DNA of 36,203 nucleotides from Alphaproteobacteria bacterium (GCA_030147745.1 JASBUS010000098.1:1-36203), one strand, 5' to 3'. Numbered from the stretch's first letter, positions 24,754-33,242 are shown. The notes: generated by a model not told the origin, from the letters alone. Translations and numbers: made by a program.

Positions 24754-25227
24754 TTGTCTACATCTTATTATGAAGCAATCCAACTTATTGAGCGCTTGCA
24801 CCGTTACTTTCTTGACCTGTTAAAGGTCGAACTTGACCGTCGCGGTATTCAAGACATCAACAACGTGCAAAGTATGATTTTGCACAATATTGGTATGGAT
24901 GATTTGACTGTGGGTGAGTTAACCCTGCGTGGCTATTATCTTGGTTCAAACGTTTCTTATAACGTAAAGAAAATGGTTGAGAATGACTATTTGGTGCAGG
25001 AGCGTTCATTGCATGACAAACGCTCAATGCGCGTCAAATTGTCTGAAAAAGGCCGTGAGTTGCATGACATTATTTCTGAAATGTATGCACGTCATGAAGC
25101 TAAACTTGTTGGTACTGAACTTGGTGGCGGCAAATTGGATGATATGATCCACACCATGAAAATGCTTGAGAATTTCTGGGTGTCACAAACCAACTTCACT
25201 GGTTTGGCGAGCCTAGAGGATCTGTAA
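24754..25227 (+). CDS. MarR-family winged-helix regulator, LdtR-like
   Basis: 157-residue DNA-binding protein. Its head SYYEAIQLIERLHRYFLDLLKVELDRRGIQDINNVQSMILHNIG and the recognition region LTVGELTLRGYYLGSNVSYNVKKMVENDYL match the alphaproteobacterial MarR subfamily that includes LdtR, a regulator of L,D-transpeptidase and cell-wall stress genes in Rhizobiales. The wing segment SLHDKRSMRVKLSEKG is also typical of MarR. The start codon is TTG with GGAG eight bases upstream; no ATG suits. An L,D-transpeptidase gene is in this window but 16 kb away, so a regulatory link is inference. It is divergent from motA, with a palindrome between them, and a terminator follows. Confidence 0.88.
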   Translation: MSTSYYEAIQLIERLHRYFLDLLKVELDRRGIQDINNVQSMILHNIGMDDLTVGELTLRGYYLGSNVSYNVKKMVENDYLVQERSLHDKRSMRVKLSEKGRELHDIISEMYARHEAKLVGTELGGGKLDDMIHTMKMLENFWVSQTNFTGLASLEDL

Positions 25228-25250
25228 TAGATCTGATCCTTATATTGTGA

Positions 25251-25275
25251 AGCGGGGGCTTAGCGCTCCCGTTTT
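25251..25275 (+). terminator. Intrinsic terminator or attenuator between the regulator and DUF6898 genes
   Basis: CGGGGGC (25253-25259) pairs with GCTCCCG (25265-25271) over 7 bp with one G-U pair, a 5-base loop, and extra A-T/G-U pairs outside. TTTT follows to 25275. Confidence 0.65.
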
Positions 25276-25298
25276 GATTCAAAGCACAAGGGGAAGTT

Positions 25299-25499
25299 AT
25301 GAGTGATCCTTTAGCGAATAGAGAAGTTATCATTGAAATGCAGCCTTACGGTAACCTCGTGAAGGTCAGCGCCTTTGATGTGCAAAGTTTAACGGAAGTA
25401 TCAATCCAAGCCCCAAAAGGCACGGCGCAAGAGATTATGAAACGCAACGCGCTTAAGCGGCTAGAATATGTCTTGCGCAAAAAGGGATTGATTGCCTAA
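25299..25499 (+). CDS. DUF6898-type small protein
   Basis: 66-residue basic protein: REVIIEMQPYGNLVKVSAFDVQSLTEVSIQAPKGTAQEIMKRNALKRLEYVLRKKG. The strand-rich front and the closing helix KRNALKRLEYVLRKKG match a small alphaproteobacterial family (DUF6898) that I recall but whose function is unknown. AAGGGGAAG stands before the ATG. It begins 23 bases after a terminator hairpin and ends 24 bases before rpiB, so it probably leads the rpiB-glyA-nrdR-rib transcript. Confidence 0.8.
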   Translation: MSDPLANREVIIEMQPYGNLVKVSAFDVQSLTEVSIQAPKGTAQEIMKRNALKRLEYVLRKKGLIA

Positions 25500-25523
25500 G
25501 CGCTTCGTTCTATATAATTCCCC

Positions 25524-25961
25524 ATGGATAAAGAAAAAATATATATCGCAGCCGATCACGGCGGCTATGACATGAAAGAAGCGCTTAAGCTTACTTTTGC
25601 AGATCAAGTCGAATGGATGGATCTCGGCGCCTATGATGGTGAGCGTACGGATTTCCCGCTCTATGCAAAGAAAGTCGCGGAAGCGTTAAAAGATGCACCT
25701 GAAGGCCAGAAAGCTGTGTTGATATGTGGCAGCGGCATTGGTGTGTCCATCGCAGCGAATCGTTTTCCATGGGTTCATGCGGCGCTTTGCGTAACCGAAG
25801 AAATGGCCGTTTTAGCGCGCGAACATAACAACGCAAATGTGTTGGTGCTTGGCGGGCGTATTATTGATGATGCCACAGCTGAAAAATGTCTGAATGCATT
25901 CTTGAAGACCGCATTTCTTGGTGGACGTTATGCCGAACGTATTGATATGATCGGCGCCTAA
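25524..25961 (+). CDS. rpiB: Ribose-5-phosphate isomerase B
   Basis: Interconverts ribose 5-phosphate and ribulose 5-phosphate in the pentose phosphate pathway. At 145 residues it has the family length, the N-terminal ADHGGYDMKE, the catalytic-cysteine loop ICGSGIGVSIAANR (C68) and AREHNNANVLVLGGR. The LacA/RpiB family also contains allose and galactose 6-phosphate isomerases; the location beside glyA is the common alphaproteobacterial position for rpiB. No Shine-Dalgarno sequence precedes the ATG, and a TATAAT (25513-25518) ends only five bases before it. Confidence 0.92.
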   Translation: MDKEKIYIAADHGGYDMKEALKLTFADQVEWMDLGAYDGERTDFPLYAKKVAEALKDAPEGQKAVLICGSGIGVSIAANRFPWVHAALCVTEEMAVLAREHNNANVLVLGGRIIDDATAEKCLNAFLKTAFLGGRYAERIDMIGA

Positions 25962-26013
25962 TCTCAAAATATAGATTTATGATGAATGTGGCCGTGGAAG
26001 AGGAGTGCGCAAA

Positions 26014-27327
26014 ATGACCAATACAGCTATTAAATATGCCCCAAATACATCTTTTTTCTCTTCAGGCTTGGCGGAATCTGACCCTGCGATTTATAGCGCG
26101 ATTGCGGCAGAGCATGAGCGTCAGCAAAACCAGATTGAATTGATTGCATCAGAAAATATTACATCCTTCGCAGTTATGCAGGCGCAAGGTTCAGTTTTGA
26201 CCAATAAATATGCGGAAGGCTACCCAGGTAAACGTTATTACCAAGGCTGTGCTCATGTTGATGAGGTTGAGAGCCTTGCGATTGAGCGCGTCAAAGAATT
26301 ATTCGGCGCAGGTTTTGCCAATGTACAGCCCAATTCAGGTTCACAGGCCAATCAGGGCGTTTATACGGCGTTGCTTCAGCCGCATGATACAATTTTGGGC
26401 ATGTCTCTTGCCGCAGGTGGTCACTTAACGCACGGCGCAGCGCCAAACCAATCAGGTAAATGGTTTAATGCGATTCAATATGGCGTGTGCAAAGAAGACG
26501 GCCTTATTGATTTTGATGAAGTTGAGCGTTTGGCTAAAGAATACCGCCCGAAGATGATTGTCGCAGGGGCATCTGCTTATCCACGCGTGATTGATTGGGC
26601 GCGTTTCCGTGCGATTGCGGATAGCGTTGAGGCTTATTTGATGGTTGATATGGCGCATTATGCGGGCATTATCGCAGGCGGCGCATATCCAAACCCAATG
26701 CCACATGCGCATATTGTGACAAGTACAACACATAAAACATTGCGCGGCCCACGCGGCGGGATCATTTTGACGAATGATGAAGCGATCTCGAAAAAGATCA
26801 ACTCTGCGATTTTCCCAGGTATTCAGGGCGGCCCATTGGAGCATGTGATTGCAGGTAAGGCTGTTGCTTTTGGTCAGGCACTTAAACCTGAATTTAAAGA
26901 ATATGCGAAAGCGGTTGTCGAAAACGCAAAAATCCTTTCAACAGCGTTGATCGATGGCGGTTTGGATATTGTTACAGGCGGCACGGATTCTCATATCGTG
27001 CTTGTTGATTTGCGTCCAAAGAATTTAACAGGCCGTGATGCGGATGATGCGCTTGAGCGTGCGGGTATTACCTGTAATAAAAATGCGGTGCCTTTTGACC
27101 CGCAAAAGCCGATGGTCACATCAGGCGTAAGGTTAGGAACACCAGCGGGGACGACCCGTGGCTTTGGTCCAAAAGAGTGGCTGGAAATTGCAGGCTATAT
27201 CCTTGAAGTATTGGATGGTCTGGTTGCCAATGGCGTAGAGGGTAATAGCGCAGTTGAAACTGCCGTGCGTGAAAAAGTGAAGGGCCTATGTGCGCGCTTC
27301 CCAATATATGAACGCCCATACGCATAA
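26014..27327 (+). CDS. glyA: Serine hydroxymethyltransferase
   Basis: PLP enzyme converting serine and tetrahydrofolate to glycine and methylene-tetrahydrofolate, the main one-carbon source. 437 residues. Landmarks are [38 protein letters not shown], the PLP-lysine motif [13 protein letters not shown], and [13 protein letters not shown] 26014 is chosen over the in-frame GTG at 26005, because AGGAG (26001-26005) is then eight bases upstream. It sits in a close series with rpiB (52 bases) and nrdR (28 bases). Confidence 0.96.
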   Translation: MTNTAIKYAPNTSFFSSGLAESDPAIYSAIAAEHERQQNQIELIASENITSFAVMQAQGSVLTNKYAEGYPGKRYYQGCAHVDEVESLAIERVKELFGAGFANVQPNSGSQANQGVYTALLQPHDTILGMSLAAGGHLTHGAAPNQSGKWFNAIQYGVCKEDGLIDFDEVERLAKEYRPKMIVAGASAYPRVIDWARFRAIADSVEAYLMVDMAHYAGIIAGGAYPNPMPHAHIVTSTTHKTLRGPRGGIILTNDEAISKKINSAIFPGIQGGPLEHVIAGKAVAFGQALKPEFKEYAKAVVENAKILSTALIDGGLDIVTGGTDSHIVLVDLRPKNLTGRDADDALERAGITCNKNAVPFDPQKPMVTSGVRLGTPAGTTRGFGPKEWLEIAGYILEVLDGLVANGVEGNSAVETAVREKVKGLCARFPIYERPYA

Positions 27328-27355
27328 AATAGAATTTTAGGGAAGGAGATAGCCT

Positions 27356-27865
27356 ATGCGCTGTCCGTTTTGCGGCTCGGAAGAAAGTAATGTAAAAGAT
27401 ACACGTCCAGCCGAAGATAACACATCAACACGCCGCCGCCGCGAATGCCCAAGTTGCGGCGGGCGCTTCACGACGTTTGAACGTATTCAATTACGTGACA
27501 TGATTGTCATTAAAGGCGATGAAAAGCGTCAACCATTCTCACGCGACAAAGTGCAGAATTCTTTGCAGATTGCTTTGCGTAAACGCCCAGTAACACAGGA
27601 ACGTATTGAGAAAACAGTCAGCGCAATTGTCCGTCAGTTAGAAGCAACGGGTGAGAATGAAATCCCATCAATGAAGATTGGTGAATTGGTGATGAAGGCG
27701 CTTGCGCAGTTAGACACGGTTGCGTATATACGTTATGCCTCTGTTTACAAAGACTTCCGTGACCCGAATGACTTTAATGACTTTTTGGGCGAAGTACAGA
27801 AGTTGCAATCTGACGACAAGGATGTCGCGGATCTGATCAAATTAAAGGGCAAGAAACAAGCCTAA
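27356..27865 (+). CDS. nrdR: Transcriptional repressor NrdR
   Basis: Represses ribonucleotide reductase genes in response to dATP/ATP. 169 residues. An N-terminal zinc ribbon (C3, C6, C31, C34: MRCPFC and ECPSCGGRF, with arginines STRRRRE between) is followed by an ATP-cone domain ([29 protein letters not shown]) and [17 protein letters not shown]. The length is normal plus a charged C-terminal tail. AAGGAGA precedes the ATG. The glyA-nrdR-rib order is standard in alphaproteobacteria. Confidence 0.95.
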   Translation: MRCPFCGSEESNVKDTRPAEDNTSTRRRRECPSCGGRFTTFERIQLRDMIVIKGDEKRQPFSRDKVQNSLQIALRKRPVTQERIEKTVSAIVRQLEATGENEIPSMKIGELVMKALAQLDTVAYIRYASVYKDFRDPNDFNDFLGEVQKLQSDDKDVADLIKLKGKKQA

Positions 27866-27896
27866 TTTTGTTATTTTTTATTGGACGAGTTTATAG

Positions 27897-28487
27897 ATGT
27901 TTACAGGTATAGTTAAAGATGTCGGGCAAATTAAAGCGGTTGATGAAGGCCGTGGGGATTTGCGTTTTACGATTCAAACAGCTTTGGATTTAAGTAAAAT
28001 TGTTATTGGCGCCTCTATTGCTTGTGATGGTTGCTGCTTAACGGTTGTCGCGATTGGAGAAGATTGGTTTTCCGTTGATGCGTCGCGTGAAACACTAAGT
28101 AAAACAATGCTTGATGAGTGGACGACCTGTTCACGTATTAACTTAGAACCATCCTTAACAGTAGGTGATGAGCTTGGCGGTCATTTAGTTAGTGGTCATG
28201 TTGATGGTGTTTTGACAGTTAAAGCCATTAAGCGTGAGGGCGATTCCCACCGTGTTATCTTTAATATGCCAGAAGGTTTTGAAAAGCTTATCGCGCAGAA
28301 GGGCTCAATTGCACTAAACGGTATTTCCTTAACTGTGAATGATGTGACGGATGAAGACTTCGGCGTGAATATCATTCCGCATACATGGATGAATACCAAT
28401 ATGTCATCATTGCAGGTCGGGGATGAAATGAATTTTGAAATTGATATGCTTGCGCGTTATGTTGCGCGTATGCTTGGTAAACTTTAA
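27897..28487 (+). CDS. ribE: Riboflavin synthase, alpha subunit
   Basis: Dismutates two 6,7-dimethyl-8-ribityllumazine molecules to riboflavin. 196 residues in two lumazine-binding halves: MFTGIVKDVGQI opens the first and GGHLVSGHVDGV the second. The second half also holds KGSIALNGISLTVNDV and FGVNIIPHTWMNTN. The gene follows nrdR by 31 bases with only a weak ribosome site; no room exists for an FMN riboswitch here. It is the first riboflavin gene of the set, directly followed by the RibB-type gene. Confidence 0.93.
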   Translation: MFTGIVKDVGQIKAVDEGRGDLRFTIQTALDLSKIVIGASIACDGCCLTVVAIGEDWFSVDASRETLSKTMLDEWTTCSRINLEPSLTVGDELGGHLVSGHVDGVLTVKAIKREGDSHRVIFNMPEGFEKLIAQKGSIALNGISLTVNDVTDEDFGVNIIPHTWMNTNMSSLQVGDEMNFEIDMLARYVARMLGKL

Positions 28488-28517
28488 AACATCTAAAACA
28501 GAAAACGGTCTCAATCG

Positions 28518-29639
28518 ATGCCTCTTTCACACGAAAAAACGCAGGATGTTAGCTATTCACTCGCTTCAGCAGAAGAGATCATTGCGGAAGCACGTGCAGG
28601 GCGCATGTTTATTTTAGTGGATGACGAAGACCGTGAGAATGAAGGTGATTTAATTATTCCTGCCGAATTCGCGACAGCGGATATGATTAATTTTATGGCA
28701 CGTGAAGGCCGCGGCCTAATTTGTTTGGCATTGGAAGCGGCGCGTTGTGACCAATTACACTTACCGATGATGGCGACGCGCAATACATCCCGTCATGAAA
28801 CAGCCTTTACGGTTTCAATTGAGGCACGTGAAGGTGTAACCACGGGTATTTCTGCGGCTGACCGCGCAAAGACGATTGCTGTGGCGATTGATGATAATAG
28901 CCATCCGCATGATTTAGCTTCGCCGGGGCATATGTTCCCATTACGTGCATGTGATGGCGGTGTGTTGGTGCGCGCAGGCCATACAGAAGCCGCCGTTGAT
29001 ATTTCTCGTCTAGCGGGATTAAAAGGCGCGGGCGTGATTTGTGAAATTATGCGCGATGACGGTGAAATGGCGCGTTTGCCTGATTTAATAGACTATGCTG
29101 AAAAGCATAACATGAAAGTCGGCACGATCGCGGATTTGATCGCTTATCGCCGCCGCACAGAAAAACTCGTTGAATGCATTGAACAGCGTGCCGTGACCAG
29201 TCAATATGGCGGTGCATTTTCGATGCGTGTTTATCGCTCCCTTAATGATCATGTTGAGCATGTCGCCCTTGTTTATGGCGATACATTGGATCATTTGGAT
29301 CAGCCTGTGAATGTGCGTATGCATTCTGTTGATGTTTTGGCGGATATTCTTGGTACGGGTGAATCGATCTTGCAGCGTTCGATGGATTATATTGCTAAAG
29401 CAGGGCAGGGCGTTGTTGTGCTGCTGCGTCAACATGAGGCGCATCCACTGGCGACAAGCCCTGAAGATACTGATGTTGTGCAGGGCGCACAGCGTAAAAT
29501 TTTACGAAATATTGGCCTTGGCGCACAAATATTAATTGACATTGGGGTTAAAGATATGGTTCTTCTCTCCAACAGTAAGCCGCATATTGTCGGTATCGAT
29601 GGTTATGGATTAAGCATAGCCCGCATCCAAAATGTTTGA
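28518..29639 (+). CDS. ribB: 3,4-dihydroxy-2-butanone 4-phosphate synthase with degenerate GTP cyclohydrolase II domain (RibBX-like)
   Basis: Residues about 15-205 are an intact Rib[12 protein letters not shown] (35-45) provides the acidic metal site, [15 protein letters not shown] the phosphate/metal histidine. Residues about 215-373 align with RibA. However, where active RibA has HSEC...LRCDCG zinc cysteines this protein has [17 protein letters not shown] (VRMHS at 266-270) with no cysteine. The RQEGRG catalytic stretch reads RQHEAHP. The second domain is therefore expected not to hydrolyse GTP. Such RibB fusions with an inactive RibA-like domain are known in proteobacteria. Gap to ribE 30 bases, to ribH 15 bases. 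Confidence 0.9.
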   Translation: MPLSHEKTQDVSYSLASAEEIIAEARAGRMFILVDDEDRENEGDLIIPAEFATADMINFMAREGRGLICLALEAARCDQLHLPMMATRNTSRHETAFTVSIEAREGVTTGISAADRAKTIAVAIDDNSHPHDLASPGHMFPLRACDGGVLVRAGHTEAAVDISRLAGLKGAGVICEIMRDDGEMARLPDLIDYAEKHNMKVGTIADLIAYRRRTEKLVECIEQRAVTSQYGGAFSMRVYRSLNDHVEHVALVYGDTLDHLDQPVNVRMHSVDVLADILGTGESILQRSMDYIAKAGQGVVVLLRQHEAHPLATSPEDTDVVQGAQRKILRNIGLGAQILIDIGVKDMVLLSNSKPHIVGIDGYGLSIARIQNV

Positions 29640-29654
29640 GATTAAGGAAAGACC

Positions 29655-30161
29655 ATGAGCGACAAACCACATATTTTGATTATCGAAGCCCGTTTTTATG
29701 AAGATATATCGGATATGTTGTTAGAGGGCGCGGTCGAGGCGATTGAAGAAGCCGGCTGTAGTTACGAGACTATTGTCGTGCCAGGTGCGCTTGAAATGCC
29801 ACTATGTATGAAATATGCATGTGAAAGCGGCGCATATGATGCGGTTGTGGCGCTGGGTGCGGTTATTCGCGGCGAAACAACACATTATGATATCGTCAGC
29901 GAAGACAGCTGCCGCGGTTTGATGCAAATGTCGCTCGATTATTCAATGCCATTTGGTAATGGTATTCAAACATGTGAAAATATGGCGCAGACTTTAGCGC
30001 GTGCGGATAAAAATCAAAAGAATAAAGGTGGCGGCGCTGCGCGTGCAGCGTTACGTATGCTCGAAATTGAAAATCAAATGTATCCGCTGATTATGGCGAA
30101 TTATGAAGCGCTGGCTGAAGCGTGTAACGATGATGATGAAGAAATGGAAGCCGCGTCATGA
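29655..30161 (+). CDS. ribH: 6,7-dimethyl-8-ribityllumazine synthase
   Basis: Condenses ribitylaminopyrimidinedione with dihydroxybutanone phosphate, the step before riboflavin synthase. 168 residues. The family core is present: IIEARFYEDISDMLLEGAVEAIE, VVPGALEMPLCMKYA, VALGAVIRGETTHYDIVSEDSCRGLMQMSLDYSMPFGNGI and NKGGGAARAALRMLE. In the GETTHYD loop the catalytic histidine is kept. An acidic DDDEEMEA tail is an extra. Its stop overlaps the nusB start by 4 bases (ATGA). Confidence 0.94.
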   Translation: MSDKPHILIIEARFYEDISDMLLEGAVEAIEEAGCSYETIVVPGALEMPLCMKYACESGAYDAVVALGAVIRGETTHYDIVSEDSCRGLMQMSLDYSMPFGNGIQTCENMAQTLARADKNQKNKGGGAARAALRMLEIENQMYPLIMANYEALAEACNDDDEEMEAAS

Positions 30162-30637
30162 GTTCAGAAGCTCCTCAATCAAATGAATCTTTAGCTAAAG
30201 GCTCTAAAAAAGCGCGTCGTTCAGCGGCACGTTTGGCGGCGGTACAGTCAATCTATGCGATTGATGTTGGTGAATTATCACCGGCGCATGTGATCGAAGA
30301 TGTTTTGGTTAATCGCCAAGGCCAAATGCTTGAAGACGAAGAAATGGTCACACCTGATGGTGTGCTGTATAAAAAAATCGTCAATGGTGTACAGCAGCAG
30401 CGTGAGAATTTACTCGAAATTACTGAAAAGCCATGTCCGCGTTTAAAATCAGGTGAACTTGAGCCACTTTTGGGATCAATTATTCTTGCAGGTTGCTTTG
30501 AACTTTTGATGCATGAAGATATTGATGCGCCTATTATTATCAATGAATATCTAAACATCACCCATGCCTTCTATGGCGGGCAGGAAGCTAAAATGGTTAA
30601 CGGTGTTTTAGATAGTCTTGCAAAAGTTTTACGCTAA
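30158..30637 (+). CDS. nusB: Transcription antitermination factor NusB
   Basis: RNA-binding factor that joins NusE at boxA in rRNA antitermination. 159 residues with the helical NusB pattern: KARRSAARLAAVQSIYAIDV near the N-terminus, GSIILAGCFELLMHEDIDAPIIINEYLNITHAFYGGQEAKMVNGVLDSLAKVLR at the C-terminus. It overlaps ribH by 4 bases, the usual ribH-nusB pairing, and ends the run. About 210 AT-rich non-coding bases follow, presumably containing the fliL promoter. Confidence 0.93.
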   Translation: MSSEAPQSNESLAKGSKKARRSAARLAAVQSIYAIDVGELSPAHVIEDVLVNRQGQMLEDEEMVTPDGVLYKKIVNGVQQQRENLLEITEKPCPRLKSGELEPLLGSIILAGCFELLMHEDIDAPIIINEYLNITHAFYGGQEAKMVNGVLDSLAKVLR

Positions 30638-30846
30638 TCTTTTTTTTTGCACTGCAAAACAATCAACTAATTGTTTTTAATGCAATTTATTTGTTTTTCA
30701 TATCTTTTGGTATATAAAAATATTAGATCGCATTTTATCTTTTCATAACGCCTTGTTAAGTTTTTTCGGCTATTCTCTATAGGTAGGTTGTTGGTGACGT
30801 CAGTTGGGTTTGGCGTTTCGTGTGAGATATTTTTGGGTAGATCTTA

Positions 30847-31326
30847 ATGAAAAAAGTGATCATTGGCATAGTAGGTATTTTATTGCTCGGCGGTGGCGCC
30901 GCTGGAGGGTATCTCTTTCTGAAAAAACCTGCTGAAGCCTCTTTAACAGAGGAAGATGTTGCCAAAGAAAAAAAACATGCTAAGAAAGGCGGCCATGGTG
31001 AGGCTGTTGAGTTTGTGCAGCTTGATCCATTGATCTTACCAATTGTTGACCGTAATGGCTTGTCACAAGTTGTGAGCATTGTTGTGGCGCTTGAAGTGCC
31101 AAGCAAAGCTGATGCTGATAAAGTTAAAATGCTTCAACCAAAACTTAAAGATGCCTTTATTTCAGAAATGTATGGTGTAATCCATCATCCAGCAGGCTTG
31201 CAAGAAGGCAATTTGGTTAAGGTACAAATCCTAAAAGATCGTTTGGGTAAGATTGGCCGTAAAGTTTTAGGTGATGAAGTTGTGAATGATGTTTTGTTAC
31301 AGGTTGTTCAACAGCGTCCAGCTTAA
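30847..31326 (+). CDS. fliL: Flagellar basal body-associated protein FliL
   Basis: 159-residue inner-membrane protein that surrounds or supports the stator. Short basic start MKK, one membrane helix (about 4-26, VIIGIVGILLLGGGAAGGYLFL), a charged linker with KEKKHAKKGGHG, then the periplasmic domain (VEFVQLDPLILPIVDRNGLSQVVSIVVALEVP; DAFISEMYG; VKVQILKDRLGKIGRKVLGDEVVNDVLLQVVQQRP). This C-terminal pattern is that of FliL. It stands alone, not in a fli operon, with its own upstream region and a terminator downstream. Confidence 0.88.
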   Translation: MKKVIIGIVGILLLGGGAAGGYLFLKKPAEASLTEEDVAKEKKHAKKGGHGEAVEFVQLDPLILPIVDRNGLSQVVSIVVALEVPSKADADKVKMLQPKLKDAFISEMYGVIHHPAGLQEGNLVKVQILKDRLGKIGRKVLGDEVVNDVLLQVVQQRPA

Positions 31327-31350
31327 AGATGCAGAAATAACTCCATTGAA

Positions 31351-31372
31351 AAAGGCCGCTTAAGCGGCCTTT
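31351..31372. terminator. Bidirectional terminator between fliL and bamE
   Basis: A perfect 22-base palindrome: AAAGGCCGC (31351-31359), TTAA loop, GCGGCCTTT (31364-31372). It lies between convergent genes. The T run is longer (five T) for minus-strand transcripts than for plus-strand ones (three T). Confidence 0.85.
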
Positions 31373-31395
31373 AAATTTATGTTCTCTTGGCTTTG

Positions 31396-31851
31396 TTATT
31401 CGTTACCGCCTGCGGCGTTGAATTTACCAAGGTTACCAAAGAACTGCTGCATAAGTGTGACCTTATTGCCGCCAGTTTCGGTTTTGCTTTGTGAAATTGG
31501 CACGTCAATATTGTCGTTTGTGACTTCCGCAATCTCCAAAACTTTGCCTTCTGGGTCAAATTGAACGCGGACGATTTTCTTGTCCGTTTGTTTCGGGTCT
31601 AATATGCCGCGTTTTTCTGTGACGAGGCCAATATAATACCAGATGCTTGGATCAAGCGTTGAGATCGTTGATGGCGAGCCAATCTTTTTTATGACGCTAC
31701 GCTGTGTATCACGACCCGCGACAATATCGCTTATATCTTCGGCTGTAACAATGTGACCGCGATTGGCAACAGTTGGCGTACAGGCACCAATTGAAACTGC
31801 CGCGCAAAGTATTAGGGCCGTTATTTGTGCTTTTCTTATGTTTATAAACAT
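31396..31851 (-). CDS. bamE: Outer-membrane assembly lipoprotein BamE
   Basis: 151-residue lipoprotein of the BAM complex, which inserts beta-barrel proteins in the outer membrane. The signal peptide ends in a lipobox, SIGAC, giving acylated C24. The SmpA/OmlA fold follows: VTAEDISDIVAGRDTQRSVIKKIGSPSTISTLDPSIWYYIGLVTEKRGILDPK, then VRVQFDPEGKVLEIAEV. The C-terminal tail (QFFGNLGKFNAAGGNE) resembles that of alphaproteobacterial BamE. It is divergent from the cytochrome chaperone gene, as in many alphaproteobacteria. Confidence 0.92.
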   Translation of the reverse strand: MFINIRKAQITALILCAAVSIGACTPTVANRGHIVTAEDISDIVAGRDTQRSVIKKIGSPSTISTLDPSIWYYIGLVTEKRGILDPKQTDKKIVRVQFDPEGKVLEIAEVTNDNIDVPISQSKTETGGNKVTLMQQFFGNLGKFNAAGGNE

Positions 31852-31927
31852 GCTTATATCCTTAACACATCAGAGCAATTCATATATGAATGACTTCGTA
31901 ATTTAGGCAAGGAAGGTTTAAAAATCA

Positions 31928-32530
31928 ATGCTTGGTTTGATTTTATCGAGAAGAAAACGCGAAGAACGTGAAAAAGCCGCTAAAATGCGCGATATTGTGA
32001 ATGATTTTTCACGTCAGGAAGCTTTTTATACGTCATATCATGTTGAAGATACGATGACAGGTCGCTTCGATTTAATGACATTGGTCGCTTCATTGGTGGT
32101 TATTCGTCTGAATAAGATTGCGAATAAAGAATCACAATCCCTCGTGCAGGCTTTTTTTGATGTGATATTCCGCCAGTTTGATCATTCCTTGCGTGAAAGT
32201 GGTGTTGGGGATTTATCTGTGCCAAAACATATGAAGCGCATGATGCAAGGTTTCCAAGGCCGCGCCCATGCTTACGATATGATTTTTGTGCGTGGTATGG
32301 ATGACGCAGGGCTGGCGTTAGACGATGCACAAAAATACGACATTCTAAACCGTAATCTTTATAATGGCGCATTGGATGATATGTCCGCTTTGGCGCGTGT
32401 TTATCCAGTGCTACAGAGATTGGCGGATGATGTAATGGCGATGGATGATGCGACGATATTGTCAGGTCAGCTTGACTTCGCGCCAGTAGACGTGCATATG
32501 AGTGAGACAGAAGTAAGAACTATAGGCTAA
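31928..32530 (+). CDS. Ubiquinol-cytochrome c chaperone family protein (CBP3-like)
   Basis: 200 residues. The helical core FDLMTLVASLVVIRLNK, LVQAFFDVIFRQFDHSLRESGVGDLSVPKHMKRMMQGFQGRAHAYD matches PF03981, the family of yeast Cbp3, needed for assembly of the cytochrome bc1 complex. In bacteria its exact job is inferred. There is no signal peptide, so it should act in the cytoplasm. Two bases separate it from the DUF177 gene, so the two are one transcriptional unit, a conserved alphaproteobacterial pairing. Confidence 0.9.
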   Translation: MLGLILSRRKREEREKAAKMRDIVNDFSRQEAFYTSYHVEDTMTGRFDLMTLVASLVVIRLNKIANKESQSLVQAFFDVIFRQFDHSLRESGVGDLSVPKHMKRMMQGFQGRAHAYDMIFVRGMDDAGLALDDAQKYDILNRNLYNGALDDMSALARVYPVLQRLADDVMAMDDATILSGQLDFAPVDVHMSETEVRTIG

Positions 32531-32532
32531 AT

Positions 32533-33204
32533 ATGAGTAGTGAAGAGCAGAGCGGCGCAAATTGGAATGTTTTTTATCGCGTCGATAAATTAAAAAAGCA
32601 GCGTGATTATCTTAAGGCGGAAGCCATGACCGAAGATTTGGCTGAGATTGCTAAATTTTTGGATATTGAGAAAATTGAGAATCTTAAGGCTTCAATCACC
32701 GTTAATCGTCCTGATAATAATCACCTGATTTACGTGTCAGGTACAGTTAGCGCGGATATAGAACAAAAATGCGTGCGCACATTGCGCCCCGTTTATACGC
32801 ATATTGAAGAGCCTTTTGATGCGTATTTCTCAGAAACGGATAAAGCGATATCTTTTGCTAAAGGCAAGAGTGACTTGCTCGTCCGTCATGGGCAAGACGA
32901 AGTGCCCATGTTGGATGAAAAAGATGATCCTGAACCTGTTGTTGATGGGGTCATTAATATGGGAGATCTTGCGTTACAATTTTTGGCGCTGTCTATTCCA
33001 CTATATCCAAAGGCGGAAGGCGTTGAAGGCGATGCACAAAATGTCCGCTTTATGTTTGATGATGAGGTGGATCCGAAGGAGAAGGATAAATCATCTGAAA
33101 AATATAGTCCCTTTGCGGAACTTGCGAATTGGCGCGATAAGGTAAATTTGCAGGAAACAGAAAAGAAAAATGGGGCGAATGAAGAAAAAGATCATAATAA
33201 GTAA
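32533..33204 (+). CDS. DUF177 (YceD) family protein
   Basis: 223 residues. The family's core is the segment VSGTVSADIEQKCVRTLRPVYTHIEEPFDAYFSE, followed by an acidic stretch and VVDGVINMGDLALQFLALSIPLYPK. YceD proteins usually precede rpmF and plsX, as here; they have been linked to 23S rRNA accumulation in plants and E. coli. The C-terminal half is acidic and lysine-rich (DEVDPKEKDKSSEKYSP...NGANEEKDHNK). It begins 2 bases after the chaperone gene. Confidence 0.9.
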   Translation: MSSEEQSGANWNVFYRVDKLKKQRDYLKAEAMTEDLAEIAKFLDIEKIENLKASITVNRPDNNHLIYVSGTVSADIEQKCVRTLRPVYTHIEEPFDAYFSETDKAISFAKGKSDLLVRHGQDEVPMLDEKDDPEPVVDGVINMGDLALQFLALSIPLYPKAEGVEGDAQNVRFMFDDEVDPKEKDKSSEKYSPFAELANWRDKVNLQETEKKNGANEEKDHNK

Positions 33205-33213
33205 ATAAAGTTC

Positions 33214-33242
33214 TTGAAATTTGACTTTTTATGCATTATTAC
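33214..33242 (+). promoter_or_regulatory. Candidate sigma-70 promoter for rpmF
   Basis: TTGAAA (33214-33219), a 17-base spacer and TATTAC (33237-33242). The ATG of rpmF is 43 bases downstream. Confidence 0.5.

Noticed and set aside
27866-27896. FMN riboswitch before ribE
   Set aside because: Only 31 bases separate nrdR and ribE; there is no room for the element and no conserved RFN core.
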